Positions 17,128 to 25,726 of a stretch of DNA of 64,000 nt are shown here, in pieces. Source of the DNA: Streptomyces mashuensis (GTDB lineage: Bacteria; Actinomycetota; Actinomycetes; Streptomycetales; Streptomycetaceae); the NCBI RefSeq assembly GCF_014654785.1, contig NZ_BNBD01000006.1, forward strand, positions 124,001 through 188,000, written 5' to 3'. Position numbers and translations under genes: made by a program. Under the pieces are notes generated by a model. That model was given only the letters and a program-made list of their open reading frames with translations, was not told the origin of the DNA and searched no databases. Each line of letters starts with the position of its first letter. Positions within the stretch are counted from its first letter, which is position 1.

Positions 17128-19370
17128 TCCGCGGGGGTGGCCTCCTGGGGCACGGCCGCCTCGCGCGCCGCCTCGGGCCCCTGGTCGAGGAGGACGGCGA
17201 ACCCTTCCTCGTCGAGCACGGGCACCTTCAGCTGCATCGCCTTGTCGTACTTGGAGCCGGGGTTGTCGCCGACGACCACGAAGCCGGTCTTCTTCGACAC
17301 CGAACCGGTCACCTTCGCGCCCAGGTTCTGGAGGGCCTCCTTGGCCGCGTCGCGCGTCCAGCCGGCCAGGGTGCCGGTGACGACGACGGTGACGCCGGCG
17401 AGGGGGCGCGGGCCCTCGTCCTTGTGCGCCTCCTCCTCCATCCGGGCGCCGGCGGCCTTCCACCGGTCCACGATCTCGCGGTGCCAGTCCTCGGCGAACC
17501 ACTCCTTGACCGCGGCCGCGGTGGTGCCGGCGACGCCGTCGACCTCGGCGAGCTCCTCGACGGTCGCGTCGGCGATGCGGTCGATGGAGCGGAACTCGCG
17601 GGCCAGGGCCTCGGAGGCGACCGGGCCGACGTGGCGGATGGACAGGCCGGTGAGGAAGCGGGCGAGCGGGCGCTGCTTGGCCGCCTCGATGTTGGCGAGC
17701 ATGGCCAGGGTGTTCTTCTTCGGCTCGCCCTCCTGGTTGGCGAAGAAGGTCACCACCTTGGGCTCGCCCGTCGCGGGGTCGACCTTCGGCAGGCCGGTGT
17801 CGGGGTCGCGGACGTACGTCTTGATGGGCAGCAGCTGTTCGACAGTGAGGTCGAACAGGTCGGCCTCGCTGCGCAGCGGCGGCTCGGCGGGCTCCAGCGG
17901 CTGGGTGAGGGCGGAGGCGGCGACGTAGCCGAAGTTCTCGATGTCCAGGCACTTGCGGCTGGCGAGATAGAACAGCCGTTCGCGGAGCTGGGCGGGGCAG
18001 GAGCGGGCGTTGGGGCAGCGGAGGTCGACGTCGCCCTCCTTCATCGGCCGCAGGGGCGTGCCGCACTCGGGGCACTCCGCCGGCATCACGAACTCGCGCT
18101 CGGTGCCGTCCCGCAGGCCGACGACGGGGCCGAGGATCTCGGGGATGACGTCGCCGGCCTTGCGCAGCACGACGGTGTCGCCGATGAGGACGCCCTTCTC
18201 CTTGACGACGTCCTGGTTGTGCAGCGTGGCGAACTCGACCTCGGAGCCGGCGACGGTGACCGGCTCCACGACGGCGTACGGCGTGACGCGCCCCGTACGG
18301 CCGACGCCCACCCGGATGTCCACCAGCTTGGTGTTGACCTCCTCCGGCGGGTACTTCCACGCGATGGCCCAGCGCGGGGCGCGCGCGGTGGAGCCGAGCC
18401 GGCCCTGGAGCGGGATCTCGTCGAGCTTGACGACGACGCCGTCGATCTCGTGCTCCATGGAGTGCCGGACGTCCTGGTCGCCGTAGTGGGCGATGAACGC
18501 GCGGACGTCCTCCAGCGAGTCCACGACCTGCGCGTGCGCGGCCGTGGGCAGGCCCCAGGCGCGCAGCAGCTCGTACGCCTGCGACTGGCGCTCGATGGTG
18601 AGGCCCTCGCGGGCGCCGATGCCGTGCACCACCATGTGCAGCGGACGGGAGGCCGTCACGCGCGGGTCCTTCTGGCGCAGCGAGCCGGCGGCGGCGTTGC
18701 GCGGGTTGGCGAACGGCGGCTTGCCGGCCTCCACCAGGCGTGCGTTGAGAGCGTCGAACTTCTCGACCGGGAAGTAGACCTCGCCGCGCACCTCGACCAG
18801 GCTGGGGACGTTCTTGCCCGTCAGCTCGTCGGGGATCTCCTCGATGGTGCGGATGTTCGGCGTGATGTCCTCGCCGGTGCGGCCGTCGCCGCGGGTCGCG
18901 GCGCGGGTGAGGCGGCCGTTCTCGTAGGTGAGGTTGACGGCCAGGCCGTCGACCTTCAGCTCGCACAGGAAGTGGTAGCCGGTGTCGCCGAGCTCCTTGG
19001 AGATGCGGTCGGCCCAGCCGGTGAGCTCCTCGTCGTCGAACGCGTTGTCGAGGGAGAGCATGCGCTCGCGGTGCTCGACCGCGGTGAACTCCGTCTCGTA
19101 CGCCCCGGCCACCTTCTGGGTGGGCGAGTCGGGGGTGCGCAGCGGGGGGTGCTCCTCCTCCAGCGCCTCCAGGGCGCGCAGCAGCTTGTCGAACTCCGCG
19201 TCGCTGATGACCGGCGCGTCCTTCACGTAGTACCGGAACCGGTGCTCCTCGACCTGCTCGGCCAGCCGGGCGTGCCGCTCGCGCGCCTCGGCGGGCACCG
19301 CGGCCTGCGCCGCGATGCCCTCGAGCTCCCCGCTCCGGCCGCCCCGCGCGTCCCGCTGTTCGACAGCCAC
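17124..19370 (-). CDS. ligA: NAD+-dependent DNA ligase
   Basis: 748 residues. LigA seals nicks in replication and repair using NAD+. The adenylation lysine lies in FLCELKVDGLAVNLTYENG. The N-terminal Ia domain has YYVKDAPVISDAEFDKL, the OB fold has GRTGRVTPYAVVEPV, and the four zinc cysteines are in CPECGTPL and CPNARSCPAQL. Helix-hairpin-helix repeats follow, then a C-terminal BRCT domain (GVTVVVTGTLAGWTRDAAK). An unusual insert of about 25 residues rich in Pro and Glu lies just before the zinc-binding/HhH part (PLEPAEPPLRSEADLFDL). GTG at 19370 has GGGAGGAC upstream. Confidence 0.97.
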   Translation of the reverse strand: MAVEQRDARGGRSGELEGIAAQAAVPAEARERHARLAEQVEEHRFRYYVKDAPVISDAEFDKLLRALEALEEEHPPLRTPDSPTQKVAGAYETEFTAVEHRERMLSLDNAFDDEELTGWADRISKELGDTGYHFLCELKVDGLAVNLTYENGRLTRAATRGDGRTGEDITPNIRTIEEIPDELTGKNVPSLVEVRGEVYFPVEKFDALNARLVEAGKPPFANPRNAAAGSLRQKDPRVTASRPLHMVVHGIGAREGLTIERQSQAYELLRAWGLPTAAHAQVVDSLEDVRAFIAHYGDQDVRHSMEHEIDGVVVKLDEIPLQGRLGSTARAPRWAIAWKYPPEEVNTKLVDIRVGVGRTGRVTPYAVVEPVTVAGSEVEFATLHNQDVVKEKGVLIGDTVVLRKAGDVIPEILGPVVGLRDGTEREFVMPAECPECGTPLRPMKEGDVDLRCPNARSCPAQLRERLFYLASRKCLDIENFGYVAASALTQPLEPAEPPLRSEADLFDLTVEQLLPIKTYVRDPDTGLPKVDPATGEPKVVTFFANQEGEPKKNTLAMLANIEAAKQRPLARFLTGLSIRHVGPVASEALAREFRSIDRIADATVEELAEVDGVAGTTAAAVKEWFAEDWHREIVDRWKAAGARMEEEAHKDEGPRPLAGVTVVVTGTLAGWTRDAAKEALQNLGAKVTGSVSKKTGFVVVGDNPGSKYDKAMQLKVPVLDEEGFAVLLDQGPEAAREAAVPQEATPAE

Positions 19371-19403
19371 CGTTCCCGTCCTCCCGTTTGTCCCCGAGAC
19401 CCG

Positions 19404-20426
19404 TCACTCAGGGTTGTCTGCGAGTGATGTCGCCGCCCGGACGCAGTGGGCGAGGGCCGCACGGGCGTACGCGGGCGAAGCGCCCGCCAGCCCGCACCCC
19501 GGGGCGACCACCACGGACTCGGCGAGAGTCCCCGGCGACAGCCCCAGCCTGCGCCACAGCGTCCTGACACCCATGACGCTACCGGCAGGGTCGGACAATG
19601 GGGTGTCCACGCCCGGCACCACGCCCGCGAACAGCGTGACGCCCGCCTCCACCGCCTCACCGATCGCCTCGTCATCACGTTCGGTGAGCAGCGAGAAATC
19701 GAACGACACGGCTGCGGCGCCGGCGCGCCGGAGCAGCGCGAACGGCACGTCGGGGGCGCAGGTGTGGACGACGAGCGCGCCGCCGGGGACCTCCTGGGCC
19801 ACGCCGGCCAGCTCGCGCAGCGCGCCCTCGACGACGGCGCGGTCCACGGCCCGGTGGGTGCGGTAGCCGCTGGCGGTACGGATCTGTCCGCGCAGGACGG
19901 CGGTCAGGGAAGGCTCGTCCAGCTGGAGCACGACGCGGGCGCCGGGCACGCGGCGCCGGACGTCGGCGAGGTGGCCGCGCAGGCCCTCGGCGAGGGAGGC
20001 GGCCAGGTCGCGGCAGGCGCCGGGGTCGCCGAGCGCGGCCTCGCCGCTGCGCAGCTCCAGCGCGGCGGCGAGCGTCCACGGGCCCACCGCGGAGACCTTG
20101 AGCAGGCCCTCGTAGCCCTGGGTGAACTCCTCCAGCGCGTCCAGGTCCTCGCCGAGCCAGGAGCGGGCGCGCCGGGTGTCACGGCCCGGCCGGTCGCTGA
20201 TCCGCCAACCGCTGGGCTCGACGTGCGCGAAGACGTCCACGAGCAGCCCGGCGGTGCGGCCGATCATGTCCGCGCCGGGCCCGCGCGCCGGCAGCTCCGG
20301 CAGGTGCGGCAGCGTCTCCAGCGACCCCGTGACGGTCCTGGCGGCCTCCCGGGCGTCCGTTCCCGGCATCGATCCCACGCCGGTGGCGGTCCCGGCGCCC
20401 CACATGCTGCTGTTGTTCTCGCTCAC
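19404..20426 (-). CDS. Cobalamin-independent methionine synthase-like (MetE C-terminal domain) protein
   Basis: 340 residues resembling only the catalytic C-terminal barrel of MetE. Seen are TGVGSMPGTDAREAARTV near the start, VVLQLDEPSL in the middle, and likely zinc ligands His and Cys in VVHTCAPDVPF plus Cys in VVVAPGCGLAG near the end. The N-terminal half of true MetE, which binds polyglutamyl folate, is absent. A methyltransferase with another donor is therefore possible. It lies 33 bases upstream of ligA and probably shares its transcript. GTG start at 20426. Confidence 0.78.
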   Translation of the reverse strand: MSENNSSMWGAGTATGVGSMPGTDAREAARTVTGSLETLPHLPELPARGPGADMIGRTAGLLVDVFAHVEPSGWRISDRPGRDTRRARSWLGEDLDALEEFTQGYEGLLKVSAVGPWTLAAALELRSGEAALGDPGACRDLAASLAEGLRGHLADVRRRVPGARVVLQLDEPSLTAVLRGQIRTASGYRTHRAVDRAVVEGALRELAGVAQEVPGGALVVHTCAPDVPFALLRRAGAAAVSFDFSLLTERDDEAIGEAVEAGVTLFAGVVPGVDTPLSDPAGSVMGVRTLWRRLGLSPGTLAESVVVAPGCGLAGASPAYARAALAHCVRAATSLADNPE

Positions 20427-20445
20427 CCGGGAAGCGTACGAGACG

Positions 20446-21150
20446 TCACCCGGCGGACCCGGACCATCCCGGGCGGACGGTGAGGTCGTGCACCTCGGCG
20501 TCGCGCGGCAGGTCGAGCGCGCACAGCACGGTCGTGGCCACCGACTCCGGGCTGATCCACTTGCCGGCCTCGTACGCCTTCCCCTCCTGCTGGTGCACCT
20601 TCACCTGCATGGCGGTGGCGGTGCGGCCCGGGTAGACGCTGGTGACGCGCACGCCGTGGGTGTGCTCCTCGGCGCGCAGCGCGTCGGCGAGGGCCTTCAG
20701 GCCGTGCTTGCTGGCGGCGTACGCGCCCCACTCGGCGTTGGCGCGCAGGCCGGCGCCGGAGTTGACGAAGACGACGTGGCCCTGCGAGACGCGCAGCTGC
20801 GGCAGCAGCAGCCGGGTCAGCTCGGCGGGCGCGACGAGGTTGACGGCGAGGGTGCTGTTCCACGTCTTCGTGGTCAGCTCGCCGACCGTGCCGAGGTCGA
20901 CGACCCCGGCGACGTGCAGGAGGGAGTCGAGGCGGTCGGGGAGCGTCTGGTGGCCGAGCGCCCAGGACAGCCGGTCGGGGTTGCCGAGGTCGGCGACGAG
21001 GGTGTGGGCACCGGGGAACGCGGCGGCCAGTTCCTTGGCGCGCCCGGCGTCGCGCGCGACGAGCCACAGCTCGTCCCCGCGCTCGTGCAGCCGCCGCGCG
21101 ACCGCCTCTCCGATGCCCGATCCTGCCCCGGTGATCAGATGTGTTGCCAT
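20446..21150 (-). CDS. Short-chain dehydrogenase/reductase (SDR)
   Basis: 234 residues of the classical SDR family. The NAD(P)-binding motif ITGAGSGIGEAVARRL is at residues 6-21. ADLGNPDRL follows, then the catalytic serine in VNSGAGL and the Tyr-Lys pair in AYAASKHGLKAL. VYPGRTATAMQ follows the active site. Substrate unknown. It lies 19 bases before the methionine synthase-like gene and may be the first gene of an SDR-metE-like-ligA transcript. Confidence 0.88.
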   Translation of the reverse strand: MATHLITGAGSGIGEAVARRLHERGDELWLVARDAGRAKELAAAFPGAHTLVADLGNPDRLSWALGHQTLPDRLDSLLHVAGVVDLGTVGELTTKTWNSTLAVNLVAPAELTRLLLPQLRVSQGHVVFVNSGAGLRANAEWGAYAASKHGLKALADALRAEEHTHGVRVTSVYPGRTATAMQVKVHQQEGKAYEAGKWISPESVATTVLCALDLPRDAEVHDLTVRPGWSGSAG

Positions 21151-21283
21151 GCCCCCCAGCTTGCCCTACGGGCGCGGGGGCGGGGCTGGGCGGGGCGGCG
21201 CGGGGTATGTCCGGATTCCGGCCGTGCCATGTACCGGTTCGGGACCTGTTCGGTTCCGGCCCTGTCACAGGAACAACCGTGGT

Positions 21284-21312
21284 TTGGCGAGGTGTAAAGC
21301 CATTGTTAGCGT
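21284..21312 (+). promoter_or_regulatory. Strong sigma-HrdB-type promoter for the secreted repeat protein
   Basis: TTGGCG, a 17-base spacer and TAGCGT match the Streptomyces vegetative consensus closely. The -10 ends 69 bases before the GTG start at 21382. The surrounding DNA (21210-21340) is notably less GC-rich than the genes. Confidence 0.65.
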
Positions 21313-21381
21313 GACGTGCGCTCGTCAAGGTTCAGGTTCGCGAGCACTGCTTTTCAGCCACCAACCGGGGGAGTTCACAGC

Positions 21382-21972
21382 GTGAAGCTTCGTCATGTCC
21401 GCGCGGCCGCCGTCTTCGGAGTCTGCGTCGTCGCCCTGACCGGCGCCCGCGGCCACCACGGCGCGAGCTGCGGCGGCGGTTCCAGCCACCACAGCAGCAG
21501 CTCCTCGTCCGGCGGGTCGAGCACGACGGGCGGCACGACGACGACGGGCGGTACGACGACGGGCGGCACCGACAGCAGCACGTCGGGCGGCGGCATGACC
21601 ACGAGCGGCGGCACGGACAGCACCACCACCTCCGGCGGCAGCTCCTCGGTGCTGGGCTCGTCCGGCCGGGGCAGCAGCTCGGGCAACGAGGCGATGCGCG
21701 ACATCAAGATCGACAGCTGCACGTACAGCGACGCCCGCGGCATCACGGCGAAGATCAGCGCCACGAACGGCAGCGCGACGCAGACCTACAGCTACAGCCT
21801 CACCGTGGACTTCACCCTCCCCGACGGCCGCACGGCCACGCGCCACCCGTCGATCCCCTGGGTCCGCCCGGGCAAGACGGACTCCCTCGACGTCTCCACC
21901 CCGTACGTCCCGAAGCCGGGCGCCCCGGGCGGCACGTTCAAGTGCTCGGTGACGCAGGCGACGCGGAGCTGA
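21382..21972 (+). CDS. Secreted protein with Gly/Ser/Thr low-complexity linker
   Basis: 196 residues. The start is GTG at 21382 (VKLRHVRAAAVFGVCVVAL), with CCGGGGGAG upstream; the longer reading from 21316 lacks a ribosome site. The hydrophobic signal ends near GARGHHGASC, where the Cys could be lipidated (weak lipobox). Residues about 32-110 are a Ser/Gly/Thr linker with repeats such as GGTTTTGGTTTGGTD. The C-terminal 85 residues form a compact domain (IKIDSCTYSDARGITAKISA through FKCSVTQ) with two cysteines likely forming a disulfide. Probably exposed at the cell surface; function unknown. Confidence 0.78.
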   Translation: MKLRHVRAAAVFGVCVVALTGARGHHGASCGGGSSHHSSSSSSGGSSTTGGTTTTGGTTTGGTDSSTSGGGMTTSGGTDSTTTSGGSSSVLGSSGRGSSSGNEAMRDIKIDSCTYSDARGITAKISATNGSATQTYSYSLTVDFTLPDGRTATRHPSIPWVRPGKTDSLDVSTPYVPKPGAPGGTFKCSVTQATRS

Positions 21973-22015
21973 GGCCGCCGTACACAGGTTCCCCTATTCG
22001 GAGTAAGAACACGGT

Positions 22016-22066
22016 AGCGACGTGCGGACGACTTGCCGCCTGGGGCAGAGTCGTCCGCACGTCGCT
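22016..22066. repeat. Very long inverted repeat (22-bp stem) upstream of the Uma2 gene
   Basis: The arms AGCGACGTGCGGACGACT and AGTCGTCCGCACGTCGCT are perfect reverse complements (18 bp). TGCC / GGCA extends them by 4 bp past one bulged G, leaving a 6-base loop GCCTGG. It lies between the secreted-protein stop (21972) and the Uma2 start (22111). It could be a terminator, or a remnant of a repeated element, because a stem this perfect is unusual even in Streptomyces. Confidence 0.85.
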
Positions 22067-22110
22067 GCCCTGCCGCGGGCGGACGCAGGACACTTCAGCT
22101 GGAGCGCCCG

Positions 22111-22647
22111 GTGACGAACCTCGAAATGCATCGATTCGAAGCAATCGACGCAGCATTCCCGGACTTGCACGCCGAAATGATCGACGGAGAGGTCTGCATC
22201 GAGACCCTGGTCGGGTGGGCTCATGGCCGGATGGTGGTCACCCTCCTGACCCAGCTGGCTGCCCAGTGGTGCGTCGCGACCAAGGTCAACACTGTCCATG
22301 ACAGCTGGCAGGGCATGACCTATCTGCGCCCCGACTTGTCCGTGGCCGACCTCTCCCACCAGGGCGTGAACCACGAGGATTTCCCGGCGGACGAGCTCGC
22401 GCTCGTCGGTGAGGTCGTCTCCCCGTCGACCGCTGACAAGGACACCCGCCGCAAGGTCGAGAAGTACGCGATCGCAGGCATCCCCTACTACCTCGTCGTG
22501 AACCCCATCAACCGCGAGTGCGTGCTCCACTCACTGCCCGAGGACGGCAGGGACCGCTCCCGCGTCGTCAGCAAGTTCGGCGACCCGGTGCCCATCGGCG
22601 CCCCCATCGACACCGACCTCGACACCTCGGCCCTCCGCACCTACTGA
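22111..22647 (+). CDS. Uma2 family protein (PD-(D/E)XK nuclease fold)
   Basis: 178 residues. Seen are AEMIDGEVCIETL, YLRPDLSVADLS, the core LVGEVVSPSTADKDTRRKVEKYAIAGIPYYLVV and a C-terminal beta extension. This is the restriction-endonuclease-like fold of Uma2 (DUF820): the Asp of RPDL, the Glu of VGEVV and the downstream Lys are in the expected order. Uma2 genes are very numerous in actinomycetes and cyanobacteria and their substrate is unknown. GTG at 22111 with GGAG 6 bases upstream is the chosen start. It overlaps mnmA tail to tail by 7 bases. Confidence 0.85.
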   Translation: MTNLEMHRFEAIDAAFPDLHAEMIDGEVCIETLVGWAHGRMVVTLLTQLAAQWCVATKVNTVHDSWQGMTYLRPDLSVADLSHQGVNHEDFPADELALVGEVVSPSTADKDTRRKVEKYAIAGIPYYLVVNPINRECVLHSLPEDGRDRSRVVSKFGDPVPIGAPIDTDLDTSALRTY

Positions 22648-23795
22648 GCCGCCGCCCCCGTACGCACCCGCTCCGTCGCCGCGATCGTCGCCGAGCCCAC
22701 CACGCGCGTCCCGTCGTACAGCACGATCGCCTGGCCCGGGGCCACGCCGCGGACCGGCTCGGTGAAGCGGACGCGGAGCTCCTCGCCCACCAGTTCCGCC
22801 GTCACCTCGGTCTCGCCGCCGTGGGCGCGCAGCTGGGCCGTGTACGTGCCCGGGCCCTCCGGGGCGACGCCGCACCAGCGGGGCTTGATGGCGGTGAGGG
22901 CCGTGACGTCCAGTGCCTCCGCCGGGCCGACCGTCACCGTGTTGGTCACCGGGGAGATGTCCAGGACATAGCGCGGCTTGCCGTCCGGGGCCGGGTGGCC
23001 GATGCGGAGGCCCTTGCGCTGGCCGATCGTGAAGCCGTACGCGCCCTCGTGCGTGCCGAGCCGGTTGCCGGCCTCGTCGACGATGTCGCCCTCCGCCTTG
23101 CCCAGGCGCTTCGCCAGGAAGCCCTGCGTGTCGCCGTCGGCGATGAAGCAGATGTCGTGGCTGTCGGGCTTCTTCGCCACGGCCAGGCCGCGCCGCTCCG
23201 CCTCCGCGCGGATCTCGTCCTTCGTGGTGACCGTGTCGCCCAGCGGGAACATCGCGTGGGCCAGCTGCCGCTCGTCCAGCACGCCCAGCACGTACGACTG
23301 GTCCTTGGCCATGTCGGACGCCCGGTGCAGCTCGCGCGTGCCGTCCTCGTTCACCACGACCGTCGCGTAGTGGCCGGTGCAGACCGCGTCGAAGCCCAGC
23401 GCGAGGGCCTTGTCCAGCAGCGCCGCGAACTTGATCTTCTCGTTGCAGCGCAGGCACGGATTCGGGGTCCGGCCGGCCTCGTACTCGGCGACGAAGTCCT
23501 CGACCACGTCCTCGCGGAAACGTTCGGCCAGGTCCCAGCAGTAGAAGGGGATGCCGATGACGTCGGCGGCGCGGCGGGCGTCGCGCGAGTCCTCGATCGT
23601 GCAGCAGCCGCGGGCGCCCGTCCGGAAGGACTGCGGGTTCGCCGACAGCGCGAGGTGCACGCCGGTCACGTCGTGCCCCGCCTCGACGGCGCGGGCGGCG
23701 GCGACGGCGGAGTCGACGCCGCCGGACATGGCGGCGAGCACGCGGAGGCGACGGCCGTCGCGAGGGGCGGAAGGTGCACCGGGGAAGTCACTCAT
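22641..23795 (-). CDS. mnmA: tRNA 2-thiouridine(34) synthase
   Basis: 384 residues. MnmA adenylates and thiolates U34 of Lys, Glu and Gln tRNAs using persulfide sulfur. Seen are the PP-loop MSGGVDSAVAAARA (residues about 23-36), the nucleophile cysteine in NPCLRCNEKIKF, VCTGHYA, and the second cysteine in DSHDICFIADGD. The start is ATG at 23795 with GGAGGGG 5 bases upstream. The cysteine desulfurase at 24473-25642, two genes upstream on the same strand, is a likely sulfur donor. Confidence 0.96.
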   Translation of the reverse strand: MSDFPGAPSAPRDGRRLRVLAAMSGGVDSAVAAARAVEAGHDVTGVHLALSANPQSFRTGARGCCTIEDSRDARRAADVIGIPFYCWDLAERFREDVVEDFVAEYEAGRTPNPCLRCNEKIKFAALLDKALALGFDAVCTGHYATVVVNEDGTRELHRASDMAKDQSYVLGVLDERQLAHAMFPLGDTVTTKDEIRAEAERRGLAVAKKPDSHDICFIADGDTQGFLAKRLGKAEGDIVDEAGNRLGTHEGAYGFTIGQRKGLRIGHPAPDGKPRYVLDISPVTNTVTVGPAEALDVTALTAIKPRWCGVAPEGPGTYTAQLRAHGGETEVTAELVGEELRVRFTEPVRGVAPGQAIVLYDGTRVVGSATIAATERVRTGAAAQ

Positions 23796-23843
23796 AGCCC
23801 CTCCAGAGTACGGTGTGCGTCCACCGGCGAAGGGGGGAGACCG

Positions 23844-24476
23844 ATGGCGCGGGGCATCAGCCGGCGCGGACTGCTGATCGGCGGCGGGGCGGCCGTGGCC
23901 GCGGGCGCGGCCGGGTACGCCGCCCAGGACGAACTGACCCGCTGGTGGTGGCGGCTCCCCGGCGTCGAGAAGCCGCGCACGGACGGCGCCGTCGACCACC
24001 CCGGCGCCGAGTGGATCGCCGCCTCGTCGGCCAACTGGCGGCGCGCCGACCGCCCCGGCGACTACGCCGTCGACCGGGTCGTCGTCCACGTCGTCGAGGG
24101 CAGCTTCGCCGACGCGCGCACCGTCTTCCGCGACCCCGTGCACCGCGCGGCCGCGCACTACGTCGTGCGCGAGGACGGCCGCGTCGCCCAGTTCGTCCGC
24201 GAGCTCGACGTCGCCTTCCACTCCGGCAACCGGCGGTTCAACGAGCGCAGCATCGGCATCGAGCACGAGGGCTTCGTCGACCGCCCGGCCGGCTTCACGG
24301 ACGCCCTGTACGCGGCGTCGGCCCGCCTGACCGCCGGGATCTGCGCGCGCTACCGCATCCCCGTGGACCGCGGGCACATCGTCGGGCACGTCGAGGTGCC
24401 GGGGACGGACCACACCGACCCCGGGCCGCACTGGGACTGGGAGCGGTACCTCCGCCTGGTGCGGGCCGCCGCCTAG
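23844..24476 (+). CDS. Secreted N-acetylmuramoyl-L-alanine amidase (amidase_2/PGRP type), Tat signal
   Basis: 210 residues. MARGISRRGLLIGGGAAVAA is a twin-arginine signal. The mature amidase_2 domain (about 55-205) has the zinc ligands: the first His in VVVHVVEGSF, a second in GHVEVPGTDHTDPGPHWDW, and the conserved SIGIEHEGF and VVREDGRVAQFV. It should cleave the bond between MurNAc and the stem peptide outside the cell. ATG at 23844 has GGGGGGAGA upstream. It is divergent from mnmA and shares its stop with the cysteine desulfurase. A close paralog lies at 45955-46461. Confidence 0.9.
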   Translation: MARGISRRGLLIGGGAAVAAGAAGYAAQDELTRWWWRLPGVEKPRTDGAVDHPGAEWIAASSANWRRADRPGDYAVDRVVVHVVEGSFADARTVFRDPVHRAAAHYVVREDGRVAQFVRELDVAFHSGNRRFNERSIGIEHEGFVDRPAGFTDALYAASARLTAGICARYRIPVDRGHIVGHVEVPGTDHTDPGPHWDWERYLRLVRAAA

Positions 24477-25642
24477 CTGAGCCCCGCCGTGCGGGCCCGT
24501 TCCACGACCGGGCCGATCGCCGCCGCGACCGCCGCCACGTCCTCCTTCGTCGACGTGTGGCCCAGCGAGAACCGCAGCGTGCCCCGCGCCAGGTCCGGGT
24601 CGGTGCCGGTGGCCAGGACGACGTGGCTGGGCTGGGCGACGCCCGCCGTGCACGCCGAGCCCGTCGAGCACTCGATGCCCTGCGCGTCGAGCAGCAGCAG
24701 GAGCGAGTCGCCCTCGCAGCCGGGGAAGGAGAAGTGCGCGTTGGCGGGCAGCCGGCCCGCCGGGTCAGGGTCGCCGCCGAGCACCGCGTCCGGCACGGCC
24801 GCCCGTACGGCCGCGATCAGCTCGTCCCGCAGCGCCCCGATCTCGCGCGCGAACTCCGCGCGCCGCTCCGCAGCCAGCGTGCCCGCCACGGCGAACGCCG
24901 CCACGGCCGGCACGTCCAGCGTGCCGGAGCGGACCTGGCGCTCCTGGCCGCCGCCGTGCAGCAGCGGTACGGGCGCGTACTGGCGGCCCAGCAGCAGCGC
25001 CCCGACCCCGTACGGGCCGCCGATCTTGTGCCCGCTGACGGTCATCGCGGCGAGCCCCGACGCGGCGAAGTCCACGTCCAGCTGGCCGACGGCCTGCACC
25101 GCGTCCGCATGCACCGGAATGCCGTATTCCGCGGCGACGGCGGTCAGCTCCCGCACCGGCATGACCGTGCCGATCTCGTTGTTGGCCCACATGACCGTGA
25201 CCAGCGCCACGTCCGCGGGGTTCCGGGCTATCGCCTCGCGCAGCGCGTCCGCGTGCACCCGGCCGAGCGCGTCGACCGGCAGGTACTCGACGGCCGCGCC
25301 CTCGTGGTCGGCGAGCCAGTGCACGGCATCGAGGACCGCGTGGTGCTCGACGGGGCTGGTCAGGACGCGGGTGCGGGCCGGGTCGGCGGCGCGGCGGGCC
25401 CAGTAGAGGCCCTTCACGGCGAGGTTGTCGGCTTCCGTGCCGCCGGCGGTGAACACCACCTCGCTGGGGCGGGCCCCGAGGGCGGCCGCGAGCGACTCGC
25501 GGCCCTCCTCGACGGTACGGCGGGCCCGCCGGCCGGCGGCGTGCAGCGACGAGGCGTTGCCCGCGAGCGGGAGGAGGGCGGTCATCGCCTGCACCGCCTC
25601 CGGGAGCATCGGGGTGGTGGCGGCGTGGTCGAGGTAGGCCAT
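24473..25642 (-). CDS. Cysteine desulfurase (IscS/NifS family)
   Basis: 389 residues. This PLP enzyme removes sulfur from cysteine as persulfide. It begins MAYLDHAATTPMLPEAV. The PLP lysine lies in TVSGHKIGGPYGVGALLL and the persulfide cysteine in ECSTGSACTAGVAQPSHVVLA. The chromosomal link to mnmA suggests it supplies sulfur for tRNA thiolation. ATG at 25642 is chosen; GTG at 25651 would add three residues. Its TAG stop and the convergent amidase TAG stop share the palindrome CTAG at 24473-24476. Confidence 0.94.
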   Translation of the reverse strand: MAYLDHAATTPMLPEAVQAMTALLPLAGNASSLHAAGRRARRTVEEGRESLAAALGARPSEVVFTAGGTEADNLAVKGLYWARRAADPARTRVLTSPVEHHAVLDAVHWLADHEGAAVEYLPVDALGRVHADALREAIARNPADVALVTVMWANNEIGTVMPVRELTAVAAEYGIPVHADAVQAVGQLDVDFAASGLAAMTVSGHKIGGPYGVGALLLGRQYAPVPLLHGGGQERQVRSGTLDVPAVAAFAVAGTLAAERRAEFAREIGALRDELIAAVRAAVPDAVLGGDPDPAGRLPANAHFSFPGCEGDSLLLLLDAQGIECSTGSACTAGVAQPSHVVLATGTDPDLARGTLRFSLGHTSTKEDVAAVAAAIGPVVERARTAGLS

Positions 25643-25726
25643 GGTGGGCACGATTCTACGAGTGCGGGCGGGGGCGGGTGCGGGTGCGTGGGGGGCGCTG
25701 CGGGGGGCGCTGCGCCGGGCCTTTCC

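Noticed and set aside
22518..23843. Long plus-strand reading frame upstream of the first amidase
   Set aside because: It lies over mnmA; the real amidase starts at 23844 with its own ribosome site and Tat signal.
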